A stretch of 64,000 bases of DNA from Piper betle (Eukaryota > Streptophyta > Magnoliopsida > Piperales > Piperaceae): NCBI GenBank assembly GCA_033002965.1, contig JAURVB010004958.1, positions 40,821-104,820 on the forward strand, read 5' to 3'. The notes under the pieces were generated by a model. The model saw only the letters and a list, made by a program, of their open reading frames with translations. It had not been told where the DNA came from and made no database searches. The stretch's first letter is position 1; every line of letters starts with the position of its first letter. Positions 20,909-32,423 of this stretch are shown one piece after another. The position numbers and the translations under genes are program-made.

Positions 20909-23900
20909 ATGGCCGACGTCGCCTCGCCCGTGGCTGCGGCCGACGGCAAGGCCGTCTCCGACTTCGACCCCGGCCACATCGCCGACGTCAAGGCCTGGCT
21001 TGCCGCCCAGTTTGAGGTCGCCGGCAAGGTTGTCCCCGACTTCGATTACACCCCCGGGTGGTCGCCCACCTCCACTCCCTCGCCTCCCTCTCCCAATCCA
21101 AGACCCGCGCCGCCGAGATCCTCGCCGCCGACTTTCGCCTCAAGGCCTCCGAGTACCGATCCCAAGGTCGCTTCTTCTTCTACTTTGTATTTCTTTTCAA
21201 CTCCCCCAAATTCGATTCCATTTCCGATTCAGAGATTTTTCGGGTGTTTGATTTGATCTTTTGGATTGTTGATTCGATACAATTTCCGATTTCTTGGATT
21301 TGATTTGATGATTTTTTGAAGTGTTGATTCGATCCCATTTCCGATTTCTAGGGTTTGGTTGATGTTTTGGAGTGTTGATTCGATCACATTTGGGATTTCT
21401 ACGGCTTGTCTTTTTGGGGTTGTTGATTTGATTCAATTTCCGATTTCCAGGGTTTGTTTTTGAGGTTTTGATTTTTGATGTTTTGGGGGGCGGGGGGTGG
21501 GTGGTGGGGGAGGGGGGTGTTGATTAGATTCCATTTCTGAGTTCTACGGTTTGTTTTTTTTGGGTTTGATTTGATGTTTTGGGGGTATTGATTTGATCCC
21601 ATTATCCATTTTTGGGGTTTGATTTGTTGTTTTGTAGTGTTGATTCGATTTCATTTCCTTTGGGGGTTTTATTTTTGATGTTTTGATTGTTGATCCAATT
21701 CCATTTCTGATTTCTAGGTCTTAGGGTTTGATTTTGATGTTTGGAGGTGTTGATTCGATTGCAGCGGCGAGGATGAAGGAGATATTGGAGCATGTTGGAT
21801 TGCCAAAAGATAGTCTGTCGTCGAATGCGGCATCGTCGGTGCAAGTGCTTGCCAATTTGGCCAATTTACTGAATATCAGAGATACGGAAATGACCAGGCT
21901 GGTGTTTATTTGGCAATTTTGCTCTTAAATTTGCGATCTTTTTGGTTCATGTGCATGTTAAACCAATCGAAATCACCCTAAATCTTGGTTGTTAATTTTT
22001 TTGTTGTTGTCAAATTTGACATCTTGTTCATTTAATTGAATGTTGGTTCCCTTGAAATCTCACTAGATAGATAGGTAATTGTAGCTGAGTTTTTGGTTTT
22101 TCGGTTCTATGAATGTGTGAACATGGGGGCAATCAAAGTTGTGCAGTTATCTGGTTGCTGCGGGTGATATTGTACTGAGGAAAACTGTGGTGGAAGAGAA
22201 GAGGACTAAGGTTCAGAAGGAGTCAAAAGCCCTTCTTGATTATACCCGGCAGGCTCTTGCCAGACTTAACTACTTGAAGAGGTTTGTTACTGGTTTTTTT
22301 TTAGCCAAATCGAATTAAGTTTTGGGGCTCTCATTTACTGAGTTATTTGTTTGGGGACGGGTAAAAGTTGATAATTGATAAAGAATTTCTGTGTGGATTT
22401 ATCTTTTAGAACAACTACATTTGCTTTCATTAGTTAAATTGCCTTGTCTTCTATTGTGGGATAAGAATGGGTAAGGGAAGGCTGAAAAAGGACATTGCTG
22501 TGTGATTTATGTTGTCGATTATGTTTTAGTGGGATGTGGTCTACATTTTGATCATGTGAGGTCCCCCAAAATGAGTTCTGTATCTAAAATTTATTGCAGT
22601 AAAATCCAATTTATAGGTGGGGATGAATTATAGATTTTTAACTTTATTAACAAATTTTAAAAAAATTACTTGGCTTGTTAATTTGCATTTGGGTTAAGTC
22701 GTTACATATGGTATTAAAGCCGACCCAATCGTCTATTGGATGGTGGGTTGAATTGAATTCGGTATAGGTTATGTCAATGGGAAGAGAAGAGAAGTTCGAA
22801 GGACGAAATTTCGAAGATGGGTGGAATATGAGGTCCCTTAAAATTAGTCCCATACTTAGATCGAGTATATTAGTGAGGATGGCCTATAGATTTTCAACTT
22901 GGTTAACCGCTAACTTTTTGAAAAATTACTTGGCCTATCAATTTGCATTTGGGCTAGGCCATTATAGATCCCAATCATTTTGCATTAGGTGGATGTACAA
23001 TTTCATTTAAAGTATAAACCTATAGTAAAGGGGGTAAATTGTGTTAGTTCCAGTTGATCACAAAAAACAAAGAGCTGAGTAAAGTTAGTTATTGACTTGT
23101 GTAAAAGACATGTATGGGTGGCTGGGAAAATGATCAATAAACACTTACATAGCATCATAGTTCTTTTAGTTGTCAACTAAAAATTGGACTGTTGATGAGA
23201 GGACTCTCTAATAAAGAGCCATTGGAGACAATAGTAGTTTGCCGGAATGCAATATTTATGTTGATTTGTGGCACTAATATGACCATTAATGATGTGCTCG
23301 AATTTCATTTATGTTAACAGGAACACTATTGACCAATAATTGTTGTGGTTTTTGTGATAACATTTCCAGGACCCTCTCTCAGCTGGATAGTGAGGTGGCT
23401 GCTTGTGAAGATCAAATGCTTCATTGGAAAAAGAATTTGGCTCTTATGGTGTCAAAGGAGCAGCAATATATAGAGCAGCAATCTGTATATAAGGTGCACA
23501 GAATGTCTAAAATTGCTTTCTCTTTTTTATCACCTTTTTTCTCCTCTCATCCCTGATATAATTGGTCAACCTCATTTTATGACATTTCTTAATCATAGCT
23601 TAATTTTAAAATATGTTTGTTGCAGGCAATTCTTAATCGGGTAGGGTATACTCCAGAGATCAGCCATGGTGTTCTGACTGAAATGTCTGAGCAGAAAAAG
23701 GATTTGGAAAAGAAAACAAAACCAATTCTTGATACCTTGAGAAGTTACCAGGACTTGCCTCCGGTACATTTTGTTCTAGTGACTGTCTTCTTTCACAATC
23801 AAGTGACTATGAAAAATTTTAATTTATCTTTTGTTATTCAGGACAAAGCTCTTGCTGCTTTAGCCATTGAGGCCAAAAGACAGCAATATGCTGATGCAGA

Positions 23901-23949
23901 GAAGTTGCTCGAGGAAGTACTTCATTCAGCTCTTACAACTAATGACTGA
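20909..23949 (+). CDS. AUG1: augmin subunit 1 (HAUS1 homologue), one frameshift in exon 1
   Basis: Augmin docks gamma-tubulin complexes on existing microtubules to branch new ones in spindle, phragmoplast and cortex. Exons are 20909-21166, 21765-21897, 22147-22281, 23370-23493, 23626-23763 and 23842-23949, giving 298 residues once one base is restored. Conserved marks are IADVKAWLAAQFE, DFRLKASEYRSQ, LLNIRDTE, VEEKRTKVQKES, LNRVGYTPEISH, LDTLRSYQDLPP and a C-terminal EEVLHSALTTND; most of the chain is predicted coiled coil. The frame breaks in the C5 run at 21051-21055, where a sixth C restores the reading into VAHLHSL. The exon 2/3 junction that preserves family length needs a GC donor at 21898-21899; otherwise a GT at 21901 with an earlier acceptor adds three residues. 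Intron 3 (about 1.1 kb) contains a TRIM element. The start codon lies only about 95 bp from a (TA)n tract and element C, so the promoter is compressed or transposon-derived. Confidence 0.9.
22555..22966 (+). mobile_element. TRIM-like mini-retrotransposon in AUG1 intron 3
   Basis: Two direct terminal repeats, 22555-22706 and 22827-22966, both begin TRTGAGGTCCC and end in 'tttgcatttgggyta..cc/gttaca-tata'. Just after the first repeat, 22709-22721 reads TGGTATTAAAGCC, two changes from the TGGTATCAGAGCC primer-binding site complementary to initiator Met tRNA. Flanks GATCA (22550-22554) and GATCC (22967-22971) look like a 5-bp target duplication with one change. At 412 bp with no coding room, this fits a terminal-repeat retrotransposon in miniature. 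Confidence 0.75.
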
Positions 23950-25080
23950 TACTTTGAATCTGTATGCTATGCACGTTTCATCACAATGCATTCTTTCACT
24001 TAGTTGAAAATTAATCTATGCGAGATTAAGAGGTGCTTACTTACTGGCTTAAGTTTGAGTGCCTTGCTTTTGTGTTCGTAGTACACTGGTTCATTCAATA
24101 TTTATTCATGTTTAAAGCACATTCTTGGAGTAATGCTATATATACTTCCATAACTCACTTTTTTTGGTCATTTTAGTTCTTTCCAAGCCTTAGGGGTTGC
24201 GACATTTAATTGTTATAGAGAGATAACGTGAACCTTTTACGTGACAATTGGAAGTACAAACACCATTTTCCATATTCCTGTTAAACGGGTATACTTTGCA
24301 AATCCACTCTGGCATGAAGCATAAGATGATGTCTTTTGTTTAATTTTTTACCGAATAAAATTAGATGTGGTGGTCACATGTTTCATTTGTAACTGGGATT
24401 TGTTTGTTCTCATGTATGGGTTGTCCATTTCCTGCGATGTTGTTAATAAACTGTGCTCTATATGTTCATTTTTGAATTATCAAAATTGCGACTGATTTGT
24501 AAGCCAAAAAAGCAAGGTGGTTTGGGTAAGCTACAATGGTACAATCTTGTTTGGGGTAAATGAATAATTCCTAGGCACGGATTTGTCTGATGGGTGGCGA
24601 TGCATGATTAATTTAAAACAAAAGATATGCTCTACCAATGGCCTGTTACAAATGATAATCGTTGTGTACTTCTGTGGGAGGCTTTTTTGAAACAGGGAAT
24701 CAATCAACTGTAGTCATTGGGTATTTTCCAAGGTTTTCTGAACCAAGCCTGGGTTCAGTTTTTGTGTTTTGATAATATGTTTAAGAATAAATTTCTTTAA
24801 TTATCATCATTAACATCTCACATAGATCAGGGTCGCAGGCGTTTATATTGTGAATCAATTGTTTACATTTAAATTTTCGATTAAAATAAAATAAGATCAA
24901 TTTGTACCGGTACTTTTTCAAGCTCATAGCTTTCGGATCGAACCACAATTGAATCGTCAAGCTCTTTCACGAAAGTTTGGTTATTGGTTGTTTATGCGGC
25001 TTTATATTATGTACCATGTATTGTTGCTCAATTGTTTGTCAACTACCAATTGATGATCTACTAAATTTACAATATCTTCA
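23950..25080. other. AUG1 3' flank, no gene recognised
   Basis: The first few hundred bases, T-rich with no long frame, are likely 3' UTR and terminator. The remainder has no coding signal that I can see. Confidence 0.5.
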
Positions 25081-27731
25081 TTTTGCATGTGATATCTAGA
25101 TTTCAGTTCACCGGAGAATTGGATCACGAATGTTACGATCGAGACGAGTCATGTCTAAAGCAGCTAGTGTATACGACTCAACCAATTAGATCGAAACAAC
25201 CTGCTTGGTATTAAGAAAATAGAAGACATTACTAAAGATGTGTCAAAAATACATCAAATATAAATAAAAGTATAAAAAATAATTGTGTAGAAATTAAGTA
25301 TATGTAGCGTTTATCTATCCTCCTACTAAAGCCAACTCAAAATCACGAAACCTATTTATATAAGAAGAAAAACATCAATAACGAGTGTTACTCGTCCAAA
25401 AACAACTAGTAGTTAAATTGGCATAGGAGAGCTGACCTTCCTGTTAAATGAAAATATTTATATATATTCCTTCATAGAATCTCTTATAAGGGTGCTAATT
25501 AGGAGCCGTCGTCCTTTGATCGAGAGCATCCCATTCTTACTTATCTCATGCTTTTGGCAACTTTAAAAACTATCTATTGTGCGGGAACATTAATTTCTTT
25601 TTCTTTTCCTTCAACCCTCTACATCATCTGTATCATTCCTAGTCCTAAGAATAGAGGTCGAGTACTCACAAGCAAGTACCTTAAGTACTCTTTTGAAACC
25701 ATAAGTCTAGAGATGCATATTGCGTTGTAGTACCCGTAATAGTCCAGACTTCTCCGGGTTTGAGGAATTCAAAGGTGGAGTTGTCACAATTCCTCGGTAA
25801 TGGAACAAACATTCACCAAATCTAGAGCCTGCTTTAATTGGCACACGCCTGCTCATGTATCACAATTGTCTGTAATCCCTCCGACTGGCACGCCCCTGCT
25901 CACGTATTGCGATTGTTAGTTTTCCCTCATCTCACATCTCACTGGCAAACATCGATAAAATCATATATAGGCATGGGAAGAGATTTATATAGTAGGCCCA
26001 AATGCCCCTTGCAGTGGATCTTATTTCAAAATTAGACTCGAGGGATCTCATCCTTGAGGGTTATTAATCATAGAAGTAAACTACGTTTGAATGATCTGTG
26101 TTGAGTGATAAAAAATGAAAATTCAAATTAGCCGCTTAACACGTCCTACGATCTATAAATTAAATCAGCAATAAATTATAGTGATAAAAACTAAGAAGAT
26201 TCCTAACGAACCTACAGTCCAAGTTCCAAACGTGACATCTCATTTATGGGAAGCTCGGATTCCAAAATCTACATCGAAACTCATTGCTAAGTAAAATACT
26301 TATATCTCTATATGATGCATGCTTGTGGTGTGTGCTCACATTATCAATATATCTTAACAAAGAAGACAATGGTAAATAAATTTACAACTAAACATCCAGC
26401 ATGCAAATCAAGACATAATAAAAATATAACAAATGAATAAATAAATAAACACCATTATGAATAAATAGATAAATAATAAATACATGAAAATAATAATACT
26501 CTATTTATAAAGTAATAGTATAATAATGCTATTAAAATACATGGCTAAACACGAATAAATATCACATATACTTGTGTTTGTAAATATATAATAATTAAAT
26601 AAATAAATACATAATCATTCTACAAATAAAAAAATAGTTGATTTTGATTAATCATGAATAATGATGATAATAATAATATCATAGTTATCTAATACGAAAT
26701 ACGTAATTGAATACAAATAAATATTAACATACACGCAACGAACAAATAAATAAATAAATAAATAAAATTTAGTAAATATGAATAAGATTAATATTAATAA
26801 ATAAATATGTCAATAATAATAATAAACAATAACATAAGCATTCATCATATACGGCAACATATAAATAAAAGAGACAAATAATAATGAATAATTAATTAAT
26901 TAATTAAATGAGTAAATAAATAAATAAACAAATAAATAAAACACTCATAACATCAAAATATGCTAAATAAGGTGAATATATATCTAAACTAATGTAAGGG
27001 TTTTTAAATTATCGAAAACAGTCAAAAACAAGCTGAAGAGTGAAACAAGGTTAATTCACTGAACCGAACTGCGCCGGAAGTGTTAACTCGGTCTGAGACC
27101 GATAAACTGGAGGGTTGGGTCGGCTGGGTTAGTCTAGATTACTGGACATGGATACGACATGGGCAAACAGGTGGACGGGAACAAGGGAACATGACTCGGG
27201 CTGGTGGATGTGAATGCAGGTAGACGGATGTGAGCAGCAGGAAAATAGGAAAATGTTGGGTCACCGCCTATCGGGATCGATGACCAAGGCAACAAGGATC
27301 ATGTTGGTGTTGGCGATTGGCAGAGTTCGACCGTCGGTTGGCCAAAAAATAGCTGGATAGGGAGCGAAATCGCCATCGGGTGCGGCGGTATCGCTGACGG
27401 CGATCATGGCCACGATGGTGGTCATGGGTCAACATGAAGATTTCAATGAAGAGTAGTGTGGGTTGTCGGATCGGTTGGAGGTGGCTTGCCGGCACTGAAA
27501 AATGGCCTAAAAGGGAAGTGACAGAATGTATAGCCCTTGATTCAAGTTAGAGTTTTACATTAAAAAACTAGTCGGTTCAACCCCGGTTCGGGTCGAGTCA
27601 GTTTCATGAACCACGTACTAAGCTGAGGCCAACCATGAATTATGAGTGATGAGGGTTAAGTGTACTTGAGTATATGATGATAACGTCAGAAAGATGATGA
27701 GAAATTAGTTATCAGAGTATATAATAGTATG

Positions 27732-27780
<49 letters not shown>

Positions 27781-28740
27781 ATTGTAGAATTATTTTCAAG
27801 TCGAATAACATATTATGACGCATTGTAGGGCAACTTGAGTGGGTAGTTATAGAACATGTCATTGTGGTGTGATGGTATCTATTATATTTTATGGGATTTT
27901 CTCCTATTTATCTGGATTCTTTTAGGATTTATTACGAATTAGTTATTATTTTTTATTCGAGTTGGAAATGTGTCAAGTTTTAATCATGAAATTGCCACCG
28001 AACTTCTCCCGACCTTTTCTCTCCCCTTGACCCCGATCGCCTCCGACCGCCGCCGATCGACCACGTCAAGTACCGCCTTGCTGTCATCAGGCCATCCCGA
28101 GCACCCTCGGCTGCCGCTCGATCGCCGCTTGGCCTCCACGAAGCCAAATTGCCACGTGACCGTACTACACTCTACGACGCCGATTCATTGCCGTCCGCAC
28201 CGCTCTGGCGCCGTAGCGTCGCCAACACCTCCTCCTTTGACCCCTGAGCATTTTGCCCATACCTAGCGCTGCTGCCGAGGCTAGCCGTGGGCAATCGAGG
28301 TAAGAATGTTAAATGTGCCTCAAAATCCTAAATTCAATTAGGTGAAAATTTGCAACTCAATCAAACTAGGTCCACAGGGGCAATCTAGCAATCCAATAGT
28401 CCAAAATTCCTAAGATATATATAAATAAGATACCTTGAAAATACTAAACGGACATTAAATGCTACAATAGCCTAAATCTAGGCTTAAAACACTGGCTAAA
28501 CTATAAAATCATATGTATACCTCGTGTATACAGTGATAACTCATACTCTGTTGTAGCCTAACTAAAGTTATTATCTTCATGTTGGACAAATTCAGTTACC
28601 ATAACATACTCATACGACCATCTAGGCCCCATATTGATGGTCCAAAAACTGAGTATGGCTTAAACTTGTTCAAATTGACTCAAAACTGGCCCGAACTAGG
28701 CAAAACTACAAGCGGGATAAACTTTAATCCGGGTTTTACA
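25081..28740 (-). mobile_element. TGTAAAAC-family LTR-like element with an opposite-strand fragment nested inside
   Basis: The left end is blurred (near 25090-25150, 'cgatcgagacgagtcatgtctaaagc'). The right end is sharp: 'gggttttaca' ends at 28740, the reverse complement of the family start TGTAAAACCC. The section 28290-28740 is the reverse complement of the first 450 bp of the 37633 copy. Between about 27530 and 28290 lies a plus-orientation family start (described separately). The centre, 26380-26990, is rich in AATA repeats, as in other copies. Open frames at 27268-27495 and 27970-28266 are fragments of its GC-rich leader. Confidence 0.5.
27530..28290 (+). mobile_element. TGTAAAAC-family 5' fragment nested in the element above
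   Basis: This piece runs parallel to 11690-12264 and to the segments around 61742-61863 and 63496-64000: 'gattcaagttagagttttac', 'agctgaggcc', 'gataacgtcagaaagatgatg', 'gaattatttt', then a GC-rich leader after 'gaaattgccaccga'. It lacks the rest of the family sequence. A (TA)n tract at about 27737-27782 sits inside it. Confidence 0.45.
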
Positions 28741-29738
28741 TTGCAGTTCGTCAAACTTTGCACATACTATGTACTAGGAAATTAATAGGCTCCCAATTTT
28801 TCTAGAAAATCAATGCCGACACAATCATTCAACTCTTCACATAATTAACAACTAGTACATACAAAAAAAATCATTTCTAGAGAAAACCCATAAAAAAATG
28901 CTATGTTTATATGTTCCATATAACCATTTACTTATAGGTATGAGATTTCCACGCATGCATGAAGAAGCATCATACACATTCCTTTGGTAATCCCTGTGGA
29001 TACCTCTTCAAATCAGTGTAATAGTTGTAAATAATGTACTTCTTTTGCACCCATCTCAATCTATTCAATTGGGTCGAGTCCAATTCTTCGTTCATCCCCG
29101 AAGAACTCGAAGTTTTGGTAGGCATTGCAGAGCAGGAAGACTTGCCGGACGAAAAAATGCAGGCGTCGGAGGAGAATTTCCGGTAGTAGGCGGTGAAGGG
29201 GCCGAGGCTCCAGTCCGTCTTCACCCGCCTGCCTTGCGTTGCCCAGTTGTCGGCATTCCACAAGGTGGAGAAGAGCCTCATGGGCTGCTTGGTTGGGAAG
29301 AGGACTCCATTTTCCTCCATGGTCTTGAATTCTCTGATGGGAGTGCCATCAACAGACAAGCTGGAAAAAAAACAGGAAATTAATCAATCGTTTAATTATC
29401 GAATTCTACAATATATAGATAAACTTTACCAAAATTTTCATTAAATACCGAAAAATGTTGGAATATAGATTCTGAATTATGATCAGTGTTTGGTGGTTGG
29501 ATGACCTTCCTTTACCCCAGATTTACGAACATTGACAGAGTTAAAAGAAAAAAGATGAATGGATATCAATGACATAAAATTCGAGATCATTGAGCTTGAT
29601 CAGTACATGATGCGCTTGGAATTCCATAAGATGGAGTAGGTGTGGAAATCCTTGGTGGGATCAAACCAGAGGTGGAACTGCTGCTCCCTGTTGCCTTTCC
29701 CCTGGGTGAAAACGTTGGTGTGGAGTGTGTATGGCTGT

Positions 29739-31635
29739 TGTCACGGGCCTGATTCAAGGACCTAAAATTTTCGATCCTAACCAGTCCGCGCGGTGTATTC
29801 TCGACCCAAGAACACCAGCCTAACACCAAGAATGCAGCTTTGAAGAGACTACGGAAGCCCGCACACTAGCACCCAACTATGTTCAGCCAACCTCAACACC
29901 CCGAGGTTGCTGCCTTCAACCCTTCGCTCGATCACAACGTGTCTGCACCGCACCAAACACCGACACAACACTTCTGGCTACCGACATGCCTTGCCGATAG
30001 GCTGTTCCAGAAGTCAAACAGCACCACACGCTGCACTGCCCGATCGCCCAACCAGCAACACACGTATTGGGTTCGTGCTGTCTGCCCTTGCTCGTCTCAG
30101 CACCAGCCCACACAACTGGCTGCCTTGTAAACTTCGACCGTGACCTAGGATACAGAAGTTCCCTGTCTAAACGCCAGCCAACAAGCAAAACACAGATTAC
30201 GGGAAAACACTTCCCAACCTTATATCATTCACTCGATCATAAGGATTTTACAAGCACTCGAACTCTCCTCTCGAGCACCTGCTCGGCTTGTGGACAGCCC
30301 CCACAGCCTCGCCCCAATGTACCCACAAATACAATGGCGCACAAGAATTACTCCCCGAGTAACTCTATCCCGATTGCCAACACAAGCAACCTAACAACGT
30401 GTACCTGGTTTCCAGCAAGCCGATGAAGTTCCAGCATCCACCACGAACACCGGCTGCAGCAACTCCACGCTTCTTTCTCACCAGCCGCACCCCGCTGTTT
30501 TCCTCACAAAGGAAGACGACTGGAATCTCAGGAACTCTCCTCCTCACCGGACTCGATTCCACTCTTGATCCACTCCCACGTCTCTCCTTTGGATCTGGCC
30601 TGATTACTCTTGAATCACACGCCCTTCTTTTTCCAGCATAACCCCATGCATATATACGCCCTTCTGATTTCAGATAACACCGGATCCTTGCATCCTCATC
30701 CACAATGATCTGCAATATCCACCGTATCCAGCAACCTAGCAGCACACCACGTCCAGGTTCTTCCCAACGGCCTTGTGGTTATCTTCAGAATCTAGTTGCA
30801 GCCCTCCACGTCTGGATATGGATCATATCTTCCACCAAGATACGCCCCTAGCATGAAGCTTTATCACAAACCCCCTTGGCTGCACCGCTGGTCATCCCGT
30901 CGCGCCCACCGGCTCGACTCCAGCACCGTCCAGACATGGCTCAACCTCCCGCAGCAATTCACCGACCAACTGCCAGCAATGGTCCACCACCATCGCCCTG
31001 AACCAGCACCACCGCTCGTGCATGCCCATGCACTGTCGCGTCCACCAGCATATGCTCTGCGCGCACACCCGCGCGTGCCCGCTCGCGCGAACGTCCACGC
31101 TCACCATCGCGCGCCCGCGCACCCGCGCTCGCGCAGCAGCAGCGCCTGTCGCTCCTTGCGCGCATAGCAGCGCGGACAACAGCGCGCTCGCCTGCTACAG
31201 TGCTCGGTACAGCTCTACAACACAGTACCACAATTTTGCTCGGTACTAGCGAATGCTCGGCACCCTGTGCTGCGTACTCGGCTCGGTAGCCTGCTCGGTC
31301 CACGGTTGCACCACAACCTCGATATGCTGACCCAAACACCGATCAGCAGCAACTTGAGGTTTCTCGACTGGACTCGGCCACATGCTCGATACACCAAATA
31401 CCGACCCATGTGCCGACACCACTGCTGTAACTCGACGCCATGCTCCATCGCCATGCTCGGTTACTCGGCAGCCTCGTGCACCTCGGTTTGTAACCTGCAA
31501 CTCAACACGGGTTAGCCTTGGCATGTTGTTTCCACCACTCGGATAGCCACCGCTACCCCCTCATGGACGCTGGGAACCTAGGAACAACACCCAAACCCTA
31601 GTTCCCGGCAACGCCCATGAATCACGACTGTAACA
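29739..31635. mobile_element. solo-LTR-like insertion (TG..CA, 5-bp target duplication)
   Basis: The element begins TGTCACGGGCC and ends CGACTGTAACA. It is bounded by GCTGT at 29734-29738 and again at 31636-31640, a perfect 5-bp duplication of XTH exon 2 sequence. Terminal TG/CA with a 5-bp duplication is the mark of an LTR retrotransposon. No internal repeat, gag or pol is visible, so a solo LTR left by recombination is the likely form. The sequence is richer in G+C than its surroundings, with many 'ctcggt' motifs around 31200-31480. Its several open frames of 75-129 codons overlap on both strands and resemble no protein. Confidence 0.85.
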
Positions 31636-31702
31636 GCTGTCCACTGATGTTGCCTAGAAACTCGAAATTGATTTCGTCCCATGACTCTCCCGAAGACTTG
31701 AT

Positions 31703-32124
31703 CTGTAAAATCGAATCAGATTACTTGAATGGCAAAAACCGGTACAAGATAATCGGTATAGTAAATCTTAAACGATTCTCTTTCTTAATAATTTGAGCTT
31801 TATAAAAGATATGTAAACCATTTAAATTTACGTAATGACGTGCATCATAAATGGGAATGATTTGAATAGTAAGTTCTAAGATTGCCGGTGGAGTTTCCGG
31901 CTACGAGCTTGAGCTGTAAAATCCAATCAGATAATGGCAAAAACCGGTACGAGATAATTGGTAAAGTAAGTATTAAATGATTCCCTTTATTAATAATTTT
32001 GAGCTTTACAACGACACGTAAACCACTTAAATTTACGTAATTACGTGGACCGCGAATGGAAATGACTTACATAGCAAGTTGTAACAGTGCCGGCGGAGTT
32101 GCCGGCGATGAGCTTGAGCTGCAT
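31703..32124. repeat. 211-bp tandem duplication across XTH exon 1 end and intron 1
   Basis: Segments 31703-31913 and 31914-32124 are diverged copies in tandem. The outer copy contains the real end of exon 1 ([12 protein letters not shown]). The inner copy preserves a fossil of the same exon end, readable on the minus strand as LKLVAGNST then a decayed tail. Shared phrases are 'aaaccggtac', 'gataat' and 'aaatttacgtaat'. Confidence 0.75.
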
Positions 32125-32416
32125 TTCGAATTCTCCGAAGAGGAACATGTTTTTGGATTGGAACCCGGAGCCGGAAAACTTGTCAAGGGAAAGGCTGAGA
32201 AGCTGCCCATCATCTAGTATCTTGCCGCGGCCGTCCCCCCAGGTGATCTCCACATCTTTGTTGAAGTCGCCGGTGGAGGTGGAGATGCCGGTGGCCATGA
32301 AAGGACACAATGTTAGCAATGCAGTTGACAGCAAGCTATAGGAGAAAGAGCGAACAGAAGCCATGGCTTGAACATGAATTAGATGATGGAAATGCCCTCC
32401 ATGGAAGGGGGGGACA

Positions 32417-32423
32417 TTTTATA
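32417..32423 (-). promoter_or_regulatory. TATA box of the disrupted XTH
   Basis: On the minus strand this is TATAAAA, 53 bp upstream of the exon 1 ATG at 32364, a normal plant spacing. Confidence 0.6.

Larger units (their letters stand above)
28970..32364 (-). pseudogene. XTH: second XTH, disrupted by an LTR-like insertion in exon 2
   Basis: Exon 1 is 32364-32071 (98 codons, signal peptide then [10 protein letters not shown]). Exon 2 is split into 31702-31636 and 29733-29607. Exon 3 is 29360-28970. Omitting the 1897-bp insertion and one copy of its 5-bp duplication, exon 2 is 67+127=194 bp, exactly the length in the intact XTH at 10353, and the whole frame runs 292 codons without a stop. The active-site stretch reads WDEINFEFLG: Glu108 and Glu112 remain but the helper Asp is Asn110. 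The conserved YNYC cysteine near the C terminus is Tyr. So the enzyme was probably already compromised. The insertion adds stops and removes splicing continuity, so no full-length protein is expected unless the element is spliced out. The 5' side has a TATA box at 32417-32423. Confidence 0.9.

Noticed and set aside
26380..26990. CRISPR-like or satellite array from regular AATA spacing
   Set aside because: It is irregular AT-rich low-complexity sequence internal to a repeat family, in a eukaryotic genome, without unique spacers.
30365..31524. Several 75-126 codon frames in the LTR-like insertion
   Set aside because: They overlap on both strands, lack any gag, pol or other domain, and lie inside a sequence bounded by TG..CA and a target duplication.
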